A program made the translations under genes and the position numbers. Positions 9,599 through 23,597 of a DNA stretch of 64,000 bases are shown in pieces; positions within the stretch are counted from its first letter, which is position 1; each line of letters starts with the position of its first letter. The notes beneath the pieces were generated by a model. That model was not told where the DNA came from. It ran no database searches and saw nothing but the letters and a program-made list of their open reading frames with translations. The stretch comes from Acidimicrobiia bacterium. GTDB lineage: Bacteria; Actinomycetota; Acidimicrobiia; Acidimicrobiales; Bin134. Location: assembly GCA_022827405.1 (NCBI GenBank), contig JAJDTA010000175.1, forward strand, positions 1-64,000, in the 5' to 3' direction.

Positions 9599-9674
9599 TG
9601 TGGCCGGATAGCAGAGGATCGATGCCCCATTGTCCACAGAAGAGGCAGCGCGGTGATGTGGCCGGATAGCAGAA
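9559..9674 (+). repeat. 58-bp tandem duplication spanning the rpiB stop and glyA start
   Basis: gatcgatgccctattacccacagaagaggtggccccgtgatgtggccggatagcaga versus gatcgatgccccattgtccacagaagaggcagcgcggtgatgtggccggatagcaga. Confidence 0.93.
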
Positions 9675-10903
9675 ACGACCCGGTGTTCGACATGGTCCGC
9701 CGGGAGGTGGAGCGTCAGAACACCACCGTGCAGCTCATCGCCTCGGAGAACTTCGCCTCGCCTGCGGTGTTGTCGGCTACTGGGTCGGTGCTCACCAACA
9801 AGTACAGCGAGGGCTATCCCGGCCGTCGCTACTACGGCGGCAACATGGTGATCGACGAGGTGGAGTCCATCGCCCGAGAGCGGGCCGCCACCCTGTTCGG
9901 GGCCGATCACGCCAACGTGCAGCCCCACTCGGGGGCCAATGCCAATGTGGCCGCCTACCTGGCCGTGTTGGAGGCGGGCGACACGGTGTTGGGGATGAGC
10001 CTGGACCACGGCGGCCACCTCACCCACGGCTCCCCGGTGAACATCAGCGGACGCACCTACCACTTCGTGGCCTACGGGGTAACCCCCAGTGACGAGCGAA
10101 TCGACTACGACCAGGTGCGGGATTTGGCCCTCGAACACCGGCCCAAGCTGATCGTGGCTGGCGCCACCGCCTATCCCCGCATCATCGACCCCGCGCCATT
10201 TCGCTCCATCGCGGATGAGGTGGGCGCCCTGTTCATGTTCGACGCGGCCCACATCGCCGGGCTGATCGCCGGCGGAAAGCACCCCAATCCGGTGCCGTAC
10301 TCCGACATCGTCACCTTCACCACCCACAAGACCCTGCGCGGCCCCCGGGGCGGAGCCATCCTGTGTACCCAAGATCTGGCCCCGGCCATCGACAAGGCTC
10401 TGTTCCCTGGCCTCCAGGGCGGCCCCCTAGAGCATGTGATCGCGGCCAAGGCGGTGGCCTTCGGCGAGGCCGCCACCCCCGAGTTCGCCGACTACGCCGG
10501 TCGCATCGTGCAAAACAGCGGAGCGCTGGTTAAGGGGCTGGCCGAGGAGGGGTTCCGCTTGGTGTCGGGAGGCAGCGACAACCACCTGCTGCTGGTGGAT
10601 CTGCGGACCTTCGACGACGAGTTGACCGGCAAGGTGGCCCAAGAGGTGCTCGACCGAGCGGGAATCACCCTCAACAAGAACACCGTGCCCGACGACCCTC
10701 GGTCGCCATTCGTTACCAGCGGGGTACGGATCGGCACGCCGGCTACCACCACCCAGGGCATGGGCCCCGCGGAAATGGGCCTTATCGCCGCCTTGATCGG
10801 TCGGACCCTGCGCCAGCGCGACGACGAGGGCGCGGTGGCCGACGTCCGCTCCGAGGTCTTTGACCTCTGCCGGCGTTTTACCCCCTATTCGCTGGCCGGA
10901 TAG
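9653..10903 (+). CDS. glyA: Serine hydroxymethyltransferase
   Basis: [40 protein letters not shown] lysine region [14 protein letters not shown]. Confidence 0.97.
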   Translation: MMWPDSRNDPVFDMVRREVERQNTTVQLIASENFASPAVLSATGSVLTNKYSEGYPGRRYYGGNMVIDEVESIARERAATLFGADHANVQPHSGANANVAAYLAVLEAGDTVLGMSLDHGGHLTHGSPVNISGRTYHFVAYGVTPSDERIDYDQVRDLALEHRPKLIVAGATAYPRIIDPAPFRSIADEVGALFMFDAAHIAGLIAGGKHPNPVPYSDIVTFTTHKTLRGPRGGAILCTQDLAPAIDKALFPGLQGGPLEHVIAAKAVAFGEAATPEFADYAGRIVQNSGALVKGLAEEGFRLVSGGSDNHLLLVDLRTFDDELTGKVAQEVLDRAGITLNKNTVPDDPRSPFVTSGVRIGTPATTTQGMGPAEMGLIAALIGRTLRQRDDEGAVADVRSEVFDLCRRFTPYSLAG

Positions 10904-10930
10904 GCGTCGCAGAGGGCGCCTCCCACCACC

Positions 10931-12037
10931 ATGGCCCCTGATCTCAACAGCTATCTAATCGTCTTCGCGGTGGCTGCGGGGGTCACGCTGGTGGCCACGC
11001 CGGTACTGCGCCGGATCAGCGAGCGATGGGGCCTCATGGTGGAGCCCGATGCCCGACGAGTCCACGAGCGCTCCACCGCGGTGCTCGGCGGGGTGGCCAT
11101 GTTCATCGGCTTTTTGTCGGCCATGGGCACCGCCTGGCTGATAGGCGACTTCGACGTGGTGTTCGCCACGGCCTCGGAGCCAGCGGGCATCGTGGTCGCC
11201 GCGCTGGTGATGATCGTGTTCGGCACCTACGACGACGTGAGGGAGATGTCGGCCCCGGCCAAGGTGGCCTCCATGGTGCTGGCCGGCAGCATCCTGTCGT
11301 TTGCCGGGGTGACCGTGCTGAATCTGAGACTGCCGGTGCTGGATGCGCTGATCCTGTCCCAAGACCTGGCCTTCGTGGTCACGGTGCTGTGGCTGGTGGC
11401 CATCGCCAACGCCATCAACCTGATCGACGGCCTCGACGGGCTGGCCGCAGGCATCGTGGCCATCGCCGGGCTCACGTTCTTCGTGTACTCCTTAAAGCTC
11501 ACCGATGAAGAGGTGCTCTTGCCCAACAACATCGGGCCGCTGGTGGCCATCATCGCCAGCGGGGTGGCGGTGGGGTTCCTTCCCCAGAACTTCCACCGGG
11601 CCCGCATCTTCATGGGCGACGGCGGTGCGCTGTTTTTGGGCACGCTGCTGGCCGCCTCCACGGTCTCGGTGGGGGGGCGCAGCAGCGAGCCGTTCGCCGG
11701 CCAGACCTACTTTCTGTTCGCCCCCATGCTCATCCCGCTCATCATCCTGGCTGTGCCGGTAGTGGACGTGCTGTGGGCAGTGCTGCGGCGCACTCGGGCC
11801 CGCACCAGCATCACCGCCCCCGACAAAGAGCACCTGCACCACCGCCTGATGAGCCTGGGCCACGGCCATCGCCGCAGCGTTTTGATCCTGTGGCTGTTCA
11901 CCGCCTTGATGTCCACCCTGGTGCTGTATCCCACCTACACCGGAGAGGGTGAGGTGATCATGGTCCCCGCCGCCGCGGCCCTGGTGCTGGTGCTCTACAC
12001 CGTTTTTCACCCCATCTTGCGCCGGCGGACCCCCTGA
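10931..12037 (+). CDS. Undecaprenyl-phosphate GlcNAc-1-phosphate transferase-like (WecA/TagO, MraY superfamily)
   Basis: multi-TM; NAINLIDGLDGLAAG, FMGDGGALFLG, HLHHRLMSLGHGHR. Confidence 0.9.
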   Translation: MAPDLNSYLIVFAVAAGVTLVATPVLRRISERWGLMVEPDARRVHERSTAVLGGVAMFIGFLSAMGTAWLIGDFDVVFATASEPAGIVVAALVMIVFGTYDDVREMSAPAKVASMVLAGSILSFAGVTVLNLRLPVLDALILSQDLAFVVTVLWLVAIANAINLIDGLDGLAAGIVAIAGLTFFVYSLKLTDEEVLLPNNIGPLVAIIASGVAVGFLPQNFHRARIFMGDGGALFLGTLLAASTVSVGGRSSEPFAGQTYFLFAPMLIPLIILAVPVVDVLWAVLRRTRARTSITAPDKEHLHHRLMSLGHGHRRSVLILWLFTALMSTLVLYPTYTGEGEVIMVPAAAALVLVLYTVFHPILRRRTP

Positions 12038-12157
12038 TCGGGACTCATTGGCTCTTCGGGCAGCCAGCCTGATGATTTGGCCCTTTGGCGTGGTTCGCGA
12101 AACCATTTTGGCGAGGCCAGACCACTCGACATAGGGGCCCAACCTGTGCCAACTGCA

Positions 12158-12451
12158 ATGACGCAGACTCGCCAACAACACGACCGTCAGAGTGCGGGGG
12201 ACGCCCTATCCATCGCCTTCGAATTGGTGGCCACCCCGGCGGTCTTCGCCTTCTTCGGCTGGCTCATCGACCGTGCCCTCGACACCCAGCCGATCATCAC
12301 GTTGGTCTTGTGCCTGTTGACTGCTTCCTACACCTCGTGGAAAGCCATGAGGGCCTACAGCGAGCGCATGGAGGCCTTCGACCGCAACCTGCCCAGCCGT
12401 CGAGTCGATTCTGGTTCGAAGGCTGGGGCTTCGGAGGCTGGCGATGGCTGA
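12158..12451 (+). CDS. AtpZ/AtpI-like small membrane protein
   Basis: two TM segments ATPAVFAFFGWLIDRALDTQPIITLVLCLLTASYT; position immediately before the atp operon. Confidence 0.7.
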   Translation: MTQTRQQHDRQSAGDALSIAFELVATPAVFAFFGWLIDRALDTQPIITLVLCLLTASYTSWKAMRAYSERMEAFDRNLPSRRVDSGSKAGASEAGDG

Positions 12452-12881
12452 TCAGCCGACGGCGATGGGGGAGGAGGCCCCCGAGCGGGCGATGGCCACC
12501 GATATCGTCCGGCGAGGCTTGATTGGCGGTCCGGTGCTGGTTGGGGTGTGCGCCGGGGTGTGGGGGTTCGACGGTCTGTGGTCGAGCGGTTACGCCCTCG
12601 GGCTGATCCTGGTCAACTTCTGGTTGGCCGCCTCGCTCATCACCTGGTCGATGCGGATTTCTCCCACCATGTTGATGGCCGGGGTGATGGGCGGATACTT
12701 CATCCGCCTGGGAATTCTCACCGGTGCCTACTTCCTGGTGCGAAATACCGGGTGGTTTGAGGCGCTGCCGTTTGTCATCACGCTGGTCGCGGCCCATATT
12801 GTTCTGCTGGTTTGGGAGACCCGATACGTCTCCATGTCCCTCGCTTACCCCGGCTTGAAGCCACAAGGAGCCACTCAGTGA
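12444..12881 (+). CDS. atpI: ATP synthase subunit I-like membrane protein
   Basis: four hydrophobic segments, directly upstream of atpB and overlapping it. Confidence 0.7.
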   Translation: MADQPTAMGEEAPERAMATDIVRRGLIGGPVLVGVCAGVWGFDGLWSSGYALGLILVNFWLAASLITWSMRISPTMLMAGVMGGYFIRLGILTGAYFLVRNTGWFEALPFVITLVAAHIVLLVWETRYVSMSLAYPGLKPQGATQ

Positions 12882-13642
12882 ACGTGTTTGCCCTGGACTT
12901 TCCTCCGGTCTCGCAGCTCTTCAATTGGCCCGACTTCTTGTTCACCGACACGCCGGTGGCTCTCAACAAGACCGGGTTGATCTACATCGCCGCGCTGCTG
13001 CTGACTGCTGGGCTGTTCTGGGCGGCGGGCCGGCGCCGATCGCTAGTGCCCACCGGGGCGCAGACGGTGGCCGAGGCGGGGATCGACTTTGTCGAGAACA
13101 GCATCATCATGCAGACCATTGGCCCCGACGGCCGCCGGTACCTTCCCTTCCTGACCACGCTGTTCTTCTTCGTCTTCTTCAGCAATATCTTCGAAGTCGT
13201 TCCGTTCATCCAGTTCCCGGCCAACTCCCGCATGGCCATCCCGCTGGCACTGGCGCTGGTGGTGTGGGCCATCTACCACGTGGTGGGTATCCGGGCGCAG
13301 GGCTTCTACCACTACTTCAAGGGGGCGCTGTTCCCACCGGGAGTGCCCAAGGCCCTTTACATTTTGGTGGCGCCCATCGAGTTGCTCCAGATTCTGTTGA
13401 TCCGCCCGCTGTCGCTGGCCATCCGGCTCTGGGCCAACATGGTGGCCGGCCACTTGTTGCTGGTGACCTTCGCAGTGCTGTCGGCCGCGTTGTGGGGAAC
13501 CCTCTACGTGCCTGCGGTGCTGCCGTTTGCCGCCCTGATCCTGCTCACCGCGTTCGAGATCTTCGTCTCGGCCCTCCAGGCCTTCATCTTCACCATTCTC
13601 ACCGCCGTGTACATCGGCGGATCACTACACCCCGAGCACTAG
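12878..13642 (+). CDS. atpB: F0F1 ATP synthase subunit a
   Basis: PLSLAIRLWANMVAGHLLL, FVSALQAFIFTILTAVYI; GTG start at 12878. Confidence 0.95.
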   Translation: MNVFALDFPPVSQLFNWPDFLFTDTPVALNKTGLIYIAALLLTAGLFWAAGRRRSLVPTGAQTVAEAGIDFVENSIIMQTIGPDGRRYLPFLTTLFFFVFFSNIFEVVPFIQFPANSRMAIPLALALVVWAIYHVVGIRAQGFYHYFKGALFPPGVPKALYILVAPIELLQILLIRPLSLAIRLWANMVAGHLLLVTFAVLSAALWGTLYVPAVLPFAALILLTAFEIFVSALQAFIFTILTAVYIGGSLHPEH

Positions 13643-14670
<1,028 letters not shown>

Positions 14671-14674
14671 GCTA

Positions 14675-15199
14675 ATGGCTGAGCGATCTGCCAGCTACGC
14701 CGATGCCGTGGCCGCGGTGGCCCGGGCCGAGGGCAACCTCGACCTGGTGGCCGACGAGCTCTTTCGCGTCGCTCGGGCGCTGGAAGGCTCCGATGAGCTG
14801 CGCATGACGCTGTCCGACCGGCAGGTGCCCGCCGCCCGCCGCCAGCAGATCGTGGAAGACCTGCTGGGCGGCCACGCCTCCGACACCACCACCGCCATGG
14901 TGTCCATGATCGTGGCCGCCGGACGGTCGTCCGATCTGGCTGGCATCGCCCGGGAGGCCGTGGAGATCAATGCCCGAGACCGGGGCCGCTCAGTGGCCGA
15001 GGTGCGGTCTGCGGTGGCGCTGACCGAAGACCAGGCAGAGCGGTTGTCGGCTGCGCTGAGCGCGGCCACGGGCCATCAGGTGGACATCAAGGTGGTCGTC
15101 GATCCCAGCATCATGGGCGGCGTGGTGGCCACCATCGGCGACGAGGTGATCGACGGTTCGGTTCGCCACCGCCTGAGCCAGCTTCGGGACACCTTCTAG
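14675..15199 (+). CDS. atpH: F0F1 ATP synthase subunit delta
   Basis: operon position; DPSIMGGVVATIGDEVIDGSVRHRLSQLR. Confidence 0.94.
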   Translation: MAERSASYADAVAAVARAEGNLDLVADELFRVARALEGSDELRMTLSDRQVPAARRQQIVEDLLGGHASDTTTAMVSMIVAAGRSSDLAGIAREAVEINARDRGRSVAEVRSAVALTEDQAERLSAALSAATGHQVDIKVVVDPSIMGGVVATIGDEVIDGSVRHRLSQLRDTF

Positions 15200-15243
15200 C
15201 CCGATGCGATTGATTTGATGAACGTTTCTTACCGAGGAGAGCA

Positions 15244-16869
15244 ATGGCAGAGCTGACCATCGACACTGGTTCCATCGCCGAGGCCATACGCCGCAATCTG
15301 GAGGGCTTCCAGCCCGAGGTTGAGTTGGCCCAGGTGGGGAGAATCACCGAAGTGGGCGACGGCATCGCCCGCATCTCCGGGCTGCCCGGCGCGGCGGTGA
15401 ACGAGATGCTCGAGTTTGAGAACGGGACCATCGGCTTGGCCCTGAACCTCGACGAGGACTCCATCGGCGCGGTAGTGCTCGGCGAGGTGGACGAGATCGA
15501 AGAGGGCCAGGCCGTCCGCTCCACCGGCGACATCCTGTCGGTACCGGTGGGCGACGCCCTCTTGGGCCGGGTGGTGAACGCCCTCGGCGAGCCGGTAGAC
15601 GGCAAAGGCCCCATCGTCGGCGCCGACACCCGCCGCATGGAGGTGCAGGCGCCCGGCATCACCGGCCGCAAGCCGGTACACGAGCCCATTCAGACTGGCA
15701 TCAAGGCCATCGACTCGCTTATCCCCATCGGCCGGGGTCAGAGGGAGCTGATCATCGGCGACCGCAAAACGGGCAAGACCACCGTGGCCATGGACACCAT
15801 CTTGAACCAGAAGGGCCAGGGGGTGAAGTGCGTATATGTGGCCATAGGCCAGAAGGCCTCCACCGTGGCCCAAGCGGTGGCCACGCTGGCCGAGCGGGGT
15901 GCCATGGAGTACACGGTGGTGGTAGTGGCCCCCGCCTCCGATCCGGCTCCGTTCAAGTACCTGGCCCCCTACGCCGGCTGCGCCATGGGCCAGCACTGGA
16001 TGGACAACGGCGGCCACGCCCTGGCGGTGTACGACGACCTGTCGAAGCAGGCCGAAGCCTATCGCCAGATGGCGTTGCTGCTGCGCCGCCCGCCGGGACG
16101 CGAGGCCTACCCCGGCGACGTGTTCTACCTGCACAGCCGACTGCTGGAGCGGGCGGCCAAGCTGAGCGACGAGCGGGGGGCGGGGTCGCTGACCGCGCTG
16201 CCCATCATCGAGACCAAGGCCGGCGACGTGTCGGCCTACATCCCCACCAACGTGATCTCCATCACCGACGGGCAGATCTTCTTGCAGGACGACCTGTTCA
16301 AGTCCGGGGTGCGGCCCGCGGTGGACGTGGGCATCTCGGTGTCCCGGGTGGGTTCTGCCGCCCAGATCAAGGCCATGAAGACCGCGGTGGGCACGCTCAA
16401 AGCCGACCTCCAGCAGTTCCGCGAGCTCGAAGCCTTTGCCGCCTTCGGCTCCGATCTCGACGCAGTGTCCCAAGCCCAGCTCGACCGGGGCTACCGCCTC
16501 ACCGAACTGCTCAAGCAGGGCATTCAGACGCCCATGCCGGTGGAAGAGCAGGTGGTGTCGCTGTACGCCGGCACCCGGGGCTACCTGGACAACATCCCAG
16601 TCGAAGATGTAGCTCGCTTCGAGTCTGAGCTGCTGGAGTGGGTCCGAGCCCGCAACGCCAACTTGATGTCGGCAGTGGTGGACACCGGAGCGGTGGATGA
16701 AGAGGCTTTGGAAGCCGCGGTGTCGGCTTTTGCCGCCCAGTTCGAGTCGTCGGCCGAGCCCGAGGGTGACGAGCCCGACGCCGAGGCGCAGGCCGAAGCT
16801 GAAGCCGGAGTAGTAGACGCCGACCACACGCTTCCCGAGACCGACATCCAGCGGCCCGAGGAAGACTGA
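15244..16869 (+). CDS. atpA: F0F1 ATP synthase subunit alpha with acidic C-terminal tail
   Basis: [48 protein letters not shown]. Confidence 0.97.
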   Translation: MAELTIDTGSIAEAIRRNLEGFQPEVELAQVGRITEVGDGIARISGLPGAAVNEMLEFENGTIGLALNLDEDSIGAVVLGEVDEIEEGQAVRSTGDILSVPVGDALLGRVVNALGEPVDGKGPIVGADTRRMEVQAPGITGRKPVHEPIQTGIKAIDSLIPIGRGQRELIIGDRKTGKTTVAMDTILNQKGQGVKCVYVAIGQKASTVAQAVATLAERGAMEYTVVVVAPASDPAPFKYLAPYAGCAMGQHWMDNGGHALAVYDDLSKQAEAYRQMALLLRRPPGREAYPGDVFYLHSRLLERAAKLSDERGAGSLTALPIIETKAGDVSAYIPTNVISITDGQIFLQDDLFKSGVRPAVDVGISVSRVGSAAQIKAMKTAVGTLKADLQQFRELEAFAAFGSDLDAVSQAQLDRGYRLTELLKQGIQTPMPVEEQVVSLYAGTRGYLDNIPVEDVARFESELLEWVRARNANLMSAVVDTGAVDEEALEAAVSAFAAQFESSAEPEGDEPDAEAQAEAEAGVVDADHTLPETDIQRPEED

Positions 16870-16873
16870 ATCT

Positions 16874-19251
<2,378 letters not shown>

Positions 19252-19253
19252 CC

Positions 19254-19511
19254 GTGGCCCTGAACGTCGAGCTCGTCTCCCCCGAGGAGATCGTCTACAC
19301 CGGCGAAGCCGAGATGGTGGTGGCCCGCACCACCGACGGGGAGATCGCGTTCCAACCCGGCCATGTGCCCTTCCTGGGTGTCCTGGTGCCCAGCGACGTG
19401 CGGGTGTACACCACCGACGGCGCCAAGACCACCATCGCCGTCGAGCGCGGTTTCGTGGAAGTCTCCCACGACACCGTCGCCCTACTCAGCGACTCCGCCA
19501 CCGTTAGCTGA
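19254..19511 (+). CDS. atpC: F0F1 ATP synthase subunit epsilon (short, N-terminal domain only)
   Basis: LNVELVSPEEIVYTGEAEMVVARTTDGEIAFQPGHVPFLGVL; 85 aa. Confidence 0.93.
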   Translation: MALNVELVSPEEIVYTGEAEMVVARTTDGEIAFQPGHVPFLGVLVPSDVRVYTTDGAKTTIAVERGFVEVSHDTVALLSDSATVS

Positions 19512-19531
19512 AATACCACTAATTTGTCAGC

Positions 19532-20377
19532 GTGAGATCGTCGGCTTCGTTCCTGATGGGGGTGCTTGGAATGGGTTTGGGGAGATCTCGGGGGTTGCAG
19601 TGGGAGCGGGCGTTGGTCACTGGGGCGTCGACGGGGATCGGACGGGCGATGGCCGTGCAATTGGCCGCGGCGGGGGTTGACTTGGTGCTGGTTGCCCGGA
19701 GCGGCGACCGATTGGAGGAACTGGCTGCTGAGTTGCGGGCCAGCGAGGGGCAATTGGACGTGGAGGTGCTGGAGGCCGACTTGTGCGAGCCAGAGGGGTT
19801 GGCCGCGGTGGAGAAGCGGGTGGTGGCTGAGGAGGCGCCCATCGATCTGCTGGTGAACAATGCCGGGTTGGGTTACGAGGGGCTGTTTCACGCTCAAGAT
19901 CTTGCTGAGGTGTCGGAGACCATTGATGTGAACGTGGTGGCGCTGGTGCGGCTGACCCATGCCGCGTTGGGACCGATGACCGCCCGGGACCGGGGCCAGG
20001 TGATCCTGGTGTCGTCCATGGCCTCGCTTCAAGGCATGCCCACGACTGCGGTGTACTCGGCCACCAAAGCGTTCATCACCAGCTTCGGCGAGGGCCTATA
20101 TGAAGAGCACAAAGGCACTGGGGTAACGGTCACCACCGTGTTGCCCGGACTCACCCACACCGAGTTTCACCAGCGGGGTAACTGGGATTTGGACCGGTGG
20201 CCGTCGATTGGATGGCAAGACGCCGATGCCGTGGCCTCAGTGGCATTGGCCGCGGCGGCAAAGTCCCGGCCCGAGGTGATAAGCAGCTGGCAGAACCGGG
20301 TGCTCGCCGTCTTGTCCAGCAAAGCGCCTCGGCATCTGCGACGGGCGACCATCGGTTGGTTCTCCCGCCGCAAATAG
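19532..20377 (+). CDS. SDR-family oxidoreductase
   Basis: ALVTGASTGIGRAMAVQLA, NNAGLG, YSATKAF; start codon uncertain. Confidence 0.9.
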   Translation: MRSSASFLMGVLGMGLGRSRGLQWERALVTGASTGIGRAMAVQLAAAGVDLVLVARSGDRLEELAAELRASEGQLDVEVLEADLCEPEGLAAVEKRVVAEEAPIDLLVNNAGLGYEGLFHAQDLAEVSETIDVNVVALVRLTHAALGPMTARDRGQVILVSSMASLQGMPTTAVYSATKAFITSFGEGLYEEHKGTGVTVTTVLPGLTHTEFHQRGNWDLDRWPSIGWQDADAVASVALAAAAKSRPEVISSWQNRVLAVLSSKAPRHLRRATIGWFSRRK

Positions 20378-20388
20378 GTTGCCCTCGC

Positions 20389-22455
20389 ATGCTCGCAAGG
20401 ACTCGTGGAATGAACCCCAAACGGTGGCTCGGTCTCGTGCTCGTGCTCGTTTTCGCCTTCACGTTCGCCTGTTCGGACGATGATCCTGCCCCCACCGCGT
20501 CGACGCCCGAAGCGACCGTCGCGCCGGACACAGACTCCGTAGAGCCAGACGCCGCCGAGCCAACGGCTGAGCCGCCCGAGCCGACCCCTGTTACTAGTGC
20601 CGAGCCGACGGCTACACCGCCCGTTCCGACCGCCGAGCCTGCGCTGCCCGATGAGAGCGAGGCAATCGAGCCGGCGGGCCAGTCGGCTCTGGAGCAGCTC
20701 CGCCGTCGCGTGGCGGCTGCTGCTGCGTTCGGGGAACTTGTTCCGTCTATGGCCATCGTGGAGGAATTGCGCCGGAACGCCGAGGGATTCTCCTATGAGA
20801 TCGGCGATCACGGCGGCGCGCTCACGGTGGCGACGATCTCCGAGCCCCTCACGTTCAACCTCGCTCTTTCCAGGGACGCCGGATCGTCGAACGTGCTCGG
20901 ATACCTGTTCGAGGGCCTCACCGAGACCTCGTGGCTGAACGACGAGATCGAGCCGCTGCTGGCCCAGTCGTGGGAGCGCTCCGACGACGGGCTTCGCTGG
21001 GTGTTCCATCTGCGCGACGACGTGCAGTGGCACGACGGCACCCCGTTCACCGCCCACGACGTGGAGTTCACGTTCAACCGCGTCATCTACAACGACGATT
21101 TCCAAGCGGCGAGCCGGGCTTCCTTCGAGTTCCGATTCCTGGATTCTGAGACCGGCCAGTGGGAGCAGTCGCAGATGACGGTGACGGCGCTCGACGACCA
21201 CACCGTGGAATTCGTCCTCCCGCAGCCGTTCGCGCCGTTCCTGCGTTCAATGGGCACCGCCATCTACCCCAAGCACATTGTCGAGGGGCCTATCGAGGCG
21301 GGCGCCTTCGAGGAGTTTTGGGACATCGACACTGATCCTGCCGAGATAATCGGCACCGGCCCGTTCACCATCGGGGAGTACACCCCCGGCGAGCGTGTCG
21401 TCTTCGAGCGGAACCCCGACTACTGGCTGGTTGACGATGCGGGAGGGCGCCTGCCGTATCTCGACCGGGTGGTGCAGTTGATCGTGGAAGAGCTCGAAGA
21501 CGAACTGGAATTGTTCCGCGACGGAACCACCGATTTCCACGGCGTATTGGGCGAGGAGTTCGCGGTGCTCGATCCGGTGGCCGATGTGGAGAACTTCACC
21601 CTGCATCGCCGAGGTCCCGGGTTCGGCACCAATTTCTTGGCGTTCAATCAGAACCCCGGGTCGAACGACGCGGGCGAGCCGTATGTCGATCCGGTGCAAC
21701 TGCATTGGTTCCAGAACACGGCATTCCGACAGGCCGTTGCCCACACCATGGACAAAGCAGCCATGATCGACGGGGTCCAGCACGGTCTGGGCTATCCGCA
21801 GTGGTCTTCGGTTAGCCCGGCCGCAGGCGATTTTCACAATCCGTTGGTGCATCAGTACGCCTACGACCTCGACCGGGCCAACGAGATCCTCGACGAAATG
21901 GGCTGGCTGGACGCCGACGGCGACGGCATCCGCGAGGACGATATGGGCAACCCCATCTCGTTCACGATGGTCACCAATGAGGGGAACAGCGTTCGCTCCG
22001 AGATCACCGGCATCATTCATGAGGGGATGACGGCCATCGGCCTCGACGTTGATTTCCGCATCGTGGACTTCGGCGACATGGTGGCCCAGCTCACGGCCAC
22101 CTACGACTGGGAGGCCATGGTGGTGGGACTGACCGGCAGCCCCGACCCCTTCGGCGGAATGACCGTGTGGCACAGCGGCGAAGGCCTGCACCTCTGGCAT
22201 CCGAATCAGCCTGAGCCCGCCACGGAGTGGGAGGCGGAGATCGACGAGCTGTACATCGCCGGCAGCAAAGAGCTCGACCACGAGCAGCGGGTACAGCACT
22301 ACTGGGATGCGCAGGCGATCGTCGCCGAGAACGTGCCGCTCATCTACACCACGCAGGGCGAGCGGTTGGGGGCGGTCCGCAACGTGTTCGGCAACACCAC
22401 GCCGACGCTGTACGGCTACTGGGATCTGCGCTACCTGTACCGAACCGATCAGTAA
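20389..22455 (+). CDS. ABC transporter substrate-binding lipoprotein, family 5 (peptide/nickel type)
   Basis: signal/lipoprotein-like N-terminus LVFAFTFACSDDD, Pro/Thr/Glu-rich linker, EPLLAQSWERSDDGLRWVFHLRDDVQWHDGTPFTAHDVEFTFNR. Confidence 0.88.
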   Translation: MLARTRGMNPKRWLGLVLVLVFAFTFACSDDDPAPTASTPEATVAPDTDSVEPDAAEPTAEPPEPTPVTSAEPTATPPVPTAEPALPDESEAIEPAGQSALEQLRRRVAAAAAFGELVPSMAIVEELRRNAEGFSYEIGDHGGALTVATISEPLTFNLALSRDAGSSNVLGYLFEGLTETSWLNDEIEPLLAQSWERSDDGLRWVFHLRDDVQWHDGTPFTAHDVEFTFNRVIYNDDFQAASRASFEFRFLDSETGQWEQSQMTVTALDDHTVEFVLPQPFAPFLRSMGTAIYPKHIVEGPIEAGAFEEFWDIDTDPAEIIGTGPFTIGEYTPGERVVFERNPDYWLVDDAGGRLPYLDRVVQLIVEELEDELELFRDGTTDFHGVLGEEFAVLDPVADVENFTLHRRGPGFGTNFLAFNQNPGSNDAGEPYVDPVQLHWFQNTAFRQAVAHTMDKAAMIDGVQHGLGYPQWSSVSPAAGDFHNPLVHQYAYDLDRANEILDEMGWLDADGDGIREDDMGNPISFTMVTNEGNSVRSEITGIIHEGMTAIGLDVDFRIVDFGDMVAQLTATYDWEAMVVGLTGSPDPFGGMTVWHSGEGLHLWHPNQPEPATEWEAEIDELYIAGSKELDHEQRVQHYWDAQAIVAENVPLIYTTQGERLGAVRNVFGNTTPTLYGYWDLRYLYRTDQ

Positions 22456-22458
22456 GCG

Positions 22459-22548
22459 GCTAGCCGAACTCGTCCTGCCGCTTTCAGGGGCAGGGTGCTA
22501 GCCGAACTCGTCCTGCCGCTTTCAGGGGCAGGACGCTAGCCGAACTCG
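22459..22548. repeat. 38-bp tandem repeat (2 full copies + 14-bp partial) containing a small hairpin, at the glpX stop codon
   Basis: gctagccgaactcgtcctgccgctttcaggggcagg repeated at 22459 and 22497; gctagccgaactcg again at 22535. Confidence 0.9.
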
Positions 22549-23543
22549 ATGGCGGAGAAGCTGTTCAGCTTGTCCTGTTGGTGGTCGGCGGTCACCAGCC
22601 GCACGGTGCCCGACTTCGACCGCATGACCAGCGACTGAGTGCTGGCGTGGTTCTTGTAGTAGTGGACGCCCCTGAGCAGGTCGCCGTCGGTAATCCCGGT
22701 GGCGGCGAAGAAGCAGTTGTCGCCTTGAACCAAGTCGTCGGCGGTGAGCACCTGAGTCACGTCCCGACCCAGTTTCTCCGCCCCCTTGCGCTCCTTGTCG
22801 TTGCGGGGCCAAAGCCGGCCCAGTTGCTCACCGCCCATGCACTTGAGGGCGGCCGCAGAGATGACGCCCTCGGGGGTTCCACCGATGCCGAACAGTATGT
22901 CGGCCCCCGAGTCGGGCCCGGCGGTGGAGATGGCCCCGGCCACGTCGCCGTCGGGAATGAGCCGGATGCGGGCGCCGGCCTCGCGCACCTCGGCGATCAG
23001 CTCCGAGTGGCGGTCGCGGTCGAGGATCACCGCGGTCACATCCCGCACCGGCTCGCTCTTGGCCTCGGCCACCAGCTCGAGGTTGCGGGTGGGGGAGTTG
23101 TCCATCGAGATGCCATAGCCCACGCATTCGGGACCGTAGGCGATCTTCTCCATGTACACGCAGGGTCCGGGGTTGAACATGGTGCCCCGGTCGGATACCG
23201 CGATCACCGACAGGGCGTTGCCCCGGCCCAGCGAGGTGAGCGTGGTGCCGTCGATGGGGTCGACCGCGATGTCGCATTCGGGAGGCGTTCCGTCGCCGAT
23301 GAGCTCCCCGTTGAAGAGCATGGGGGCTTCGTCCTTCTCGCCCTCGCCGATCACCACGATCCCGTCCATCGGCACGGTCCGCAGCAGCACCCGCATGGCC
23401 TCCACCGCGGCGCCGTCGGCCCCCTCCTTGTCACCCCGACCCATCCATCGGGAGGCGGCCAGAGCGGCGACTTCGGTCACTCGGACCAACTCCATCGCCA
23501 GGTTGCGGTCGGGGGTCTCGGGCGATGCATTCACGTTGCCCAA
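22536..23543 (-). CDS. glpX: Fructose-1,6-bisphosphatase class II
   Basis: [41 protein letters not shown]. Confidence 0.95.
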   Translation of the reverse strand: MGNVNASPETPDRNLAMELVRVTEVAALAASRWMGRGDKEGADGAAVEAMRVLLRTVPMDGIVVIGEGEKDEAPMLFNGELIGDGTPPECDIAVDPIDGTTLTSLGRGNALSVIAVSDRGTMFNPGPCVYMEKIAYGPECVGYGISMDNSPTRNLELVAEAKSEPVRDVTAVILDRDRHSELIAEVREAGARIRLIPDGDVAGAISTAGPDSGADILFGIGGTPEGVISAAALKCMGGEQLGRLWPRNDKERKGAEKLGRDVTQVLTADDLVQGDNCFFAATGITDGDLLRGVHYYKNHASTQSLVMRSKSGTVRLVTADHQQDKLNSFSAIEFG

Positions 23544-23597
23544 CCGTAGTGCTGCGATGCGACCGCTGCCCCGTTATCTGAGACCATGTTCGGCATG

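Noticed and set aside
15229-16827. 532-aa minus-strand ORF opposite atpA
   Set aside because: Spurious antisense ORF typical of high-GC coding sequence; atpA is unambiguous. The same applies to the long antisense ORFs at 51032-52549, 31025-32422, 17395-18561, 21247-22299 and similar.
19254-19560. Frameshifted full-length epsilon subunit
   Set aside because: The sequence after 19511 shows no recognisable epsilon C-terminal helices in any frame, so the short form appears genuine, although raw-read confirmation would be useful.
20197-20388. N-terminal extension of the SBP ORF
   Set aside because: Overlaps the SDR coding region in another frame; the lipoprotein signal starts at 20389 or 20410.
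22459-22548. CRISPR-like array
   Set aside because: Only two and a half contiguous units without variable spacers, derived from the glpX 3' end.
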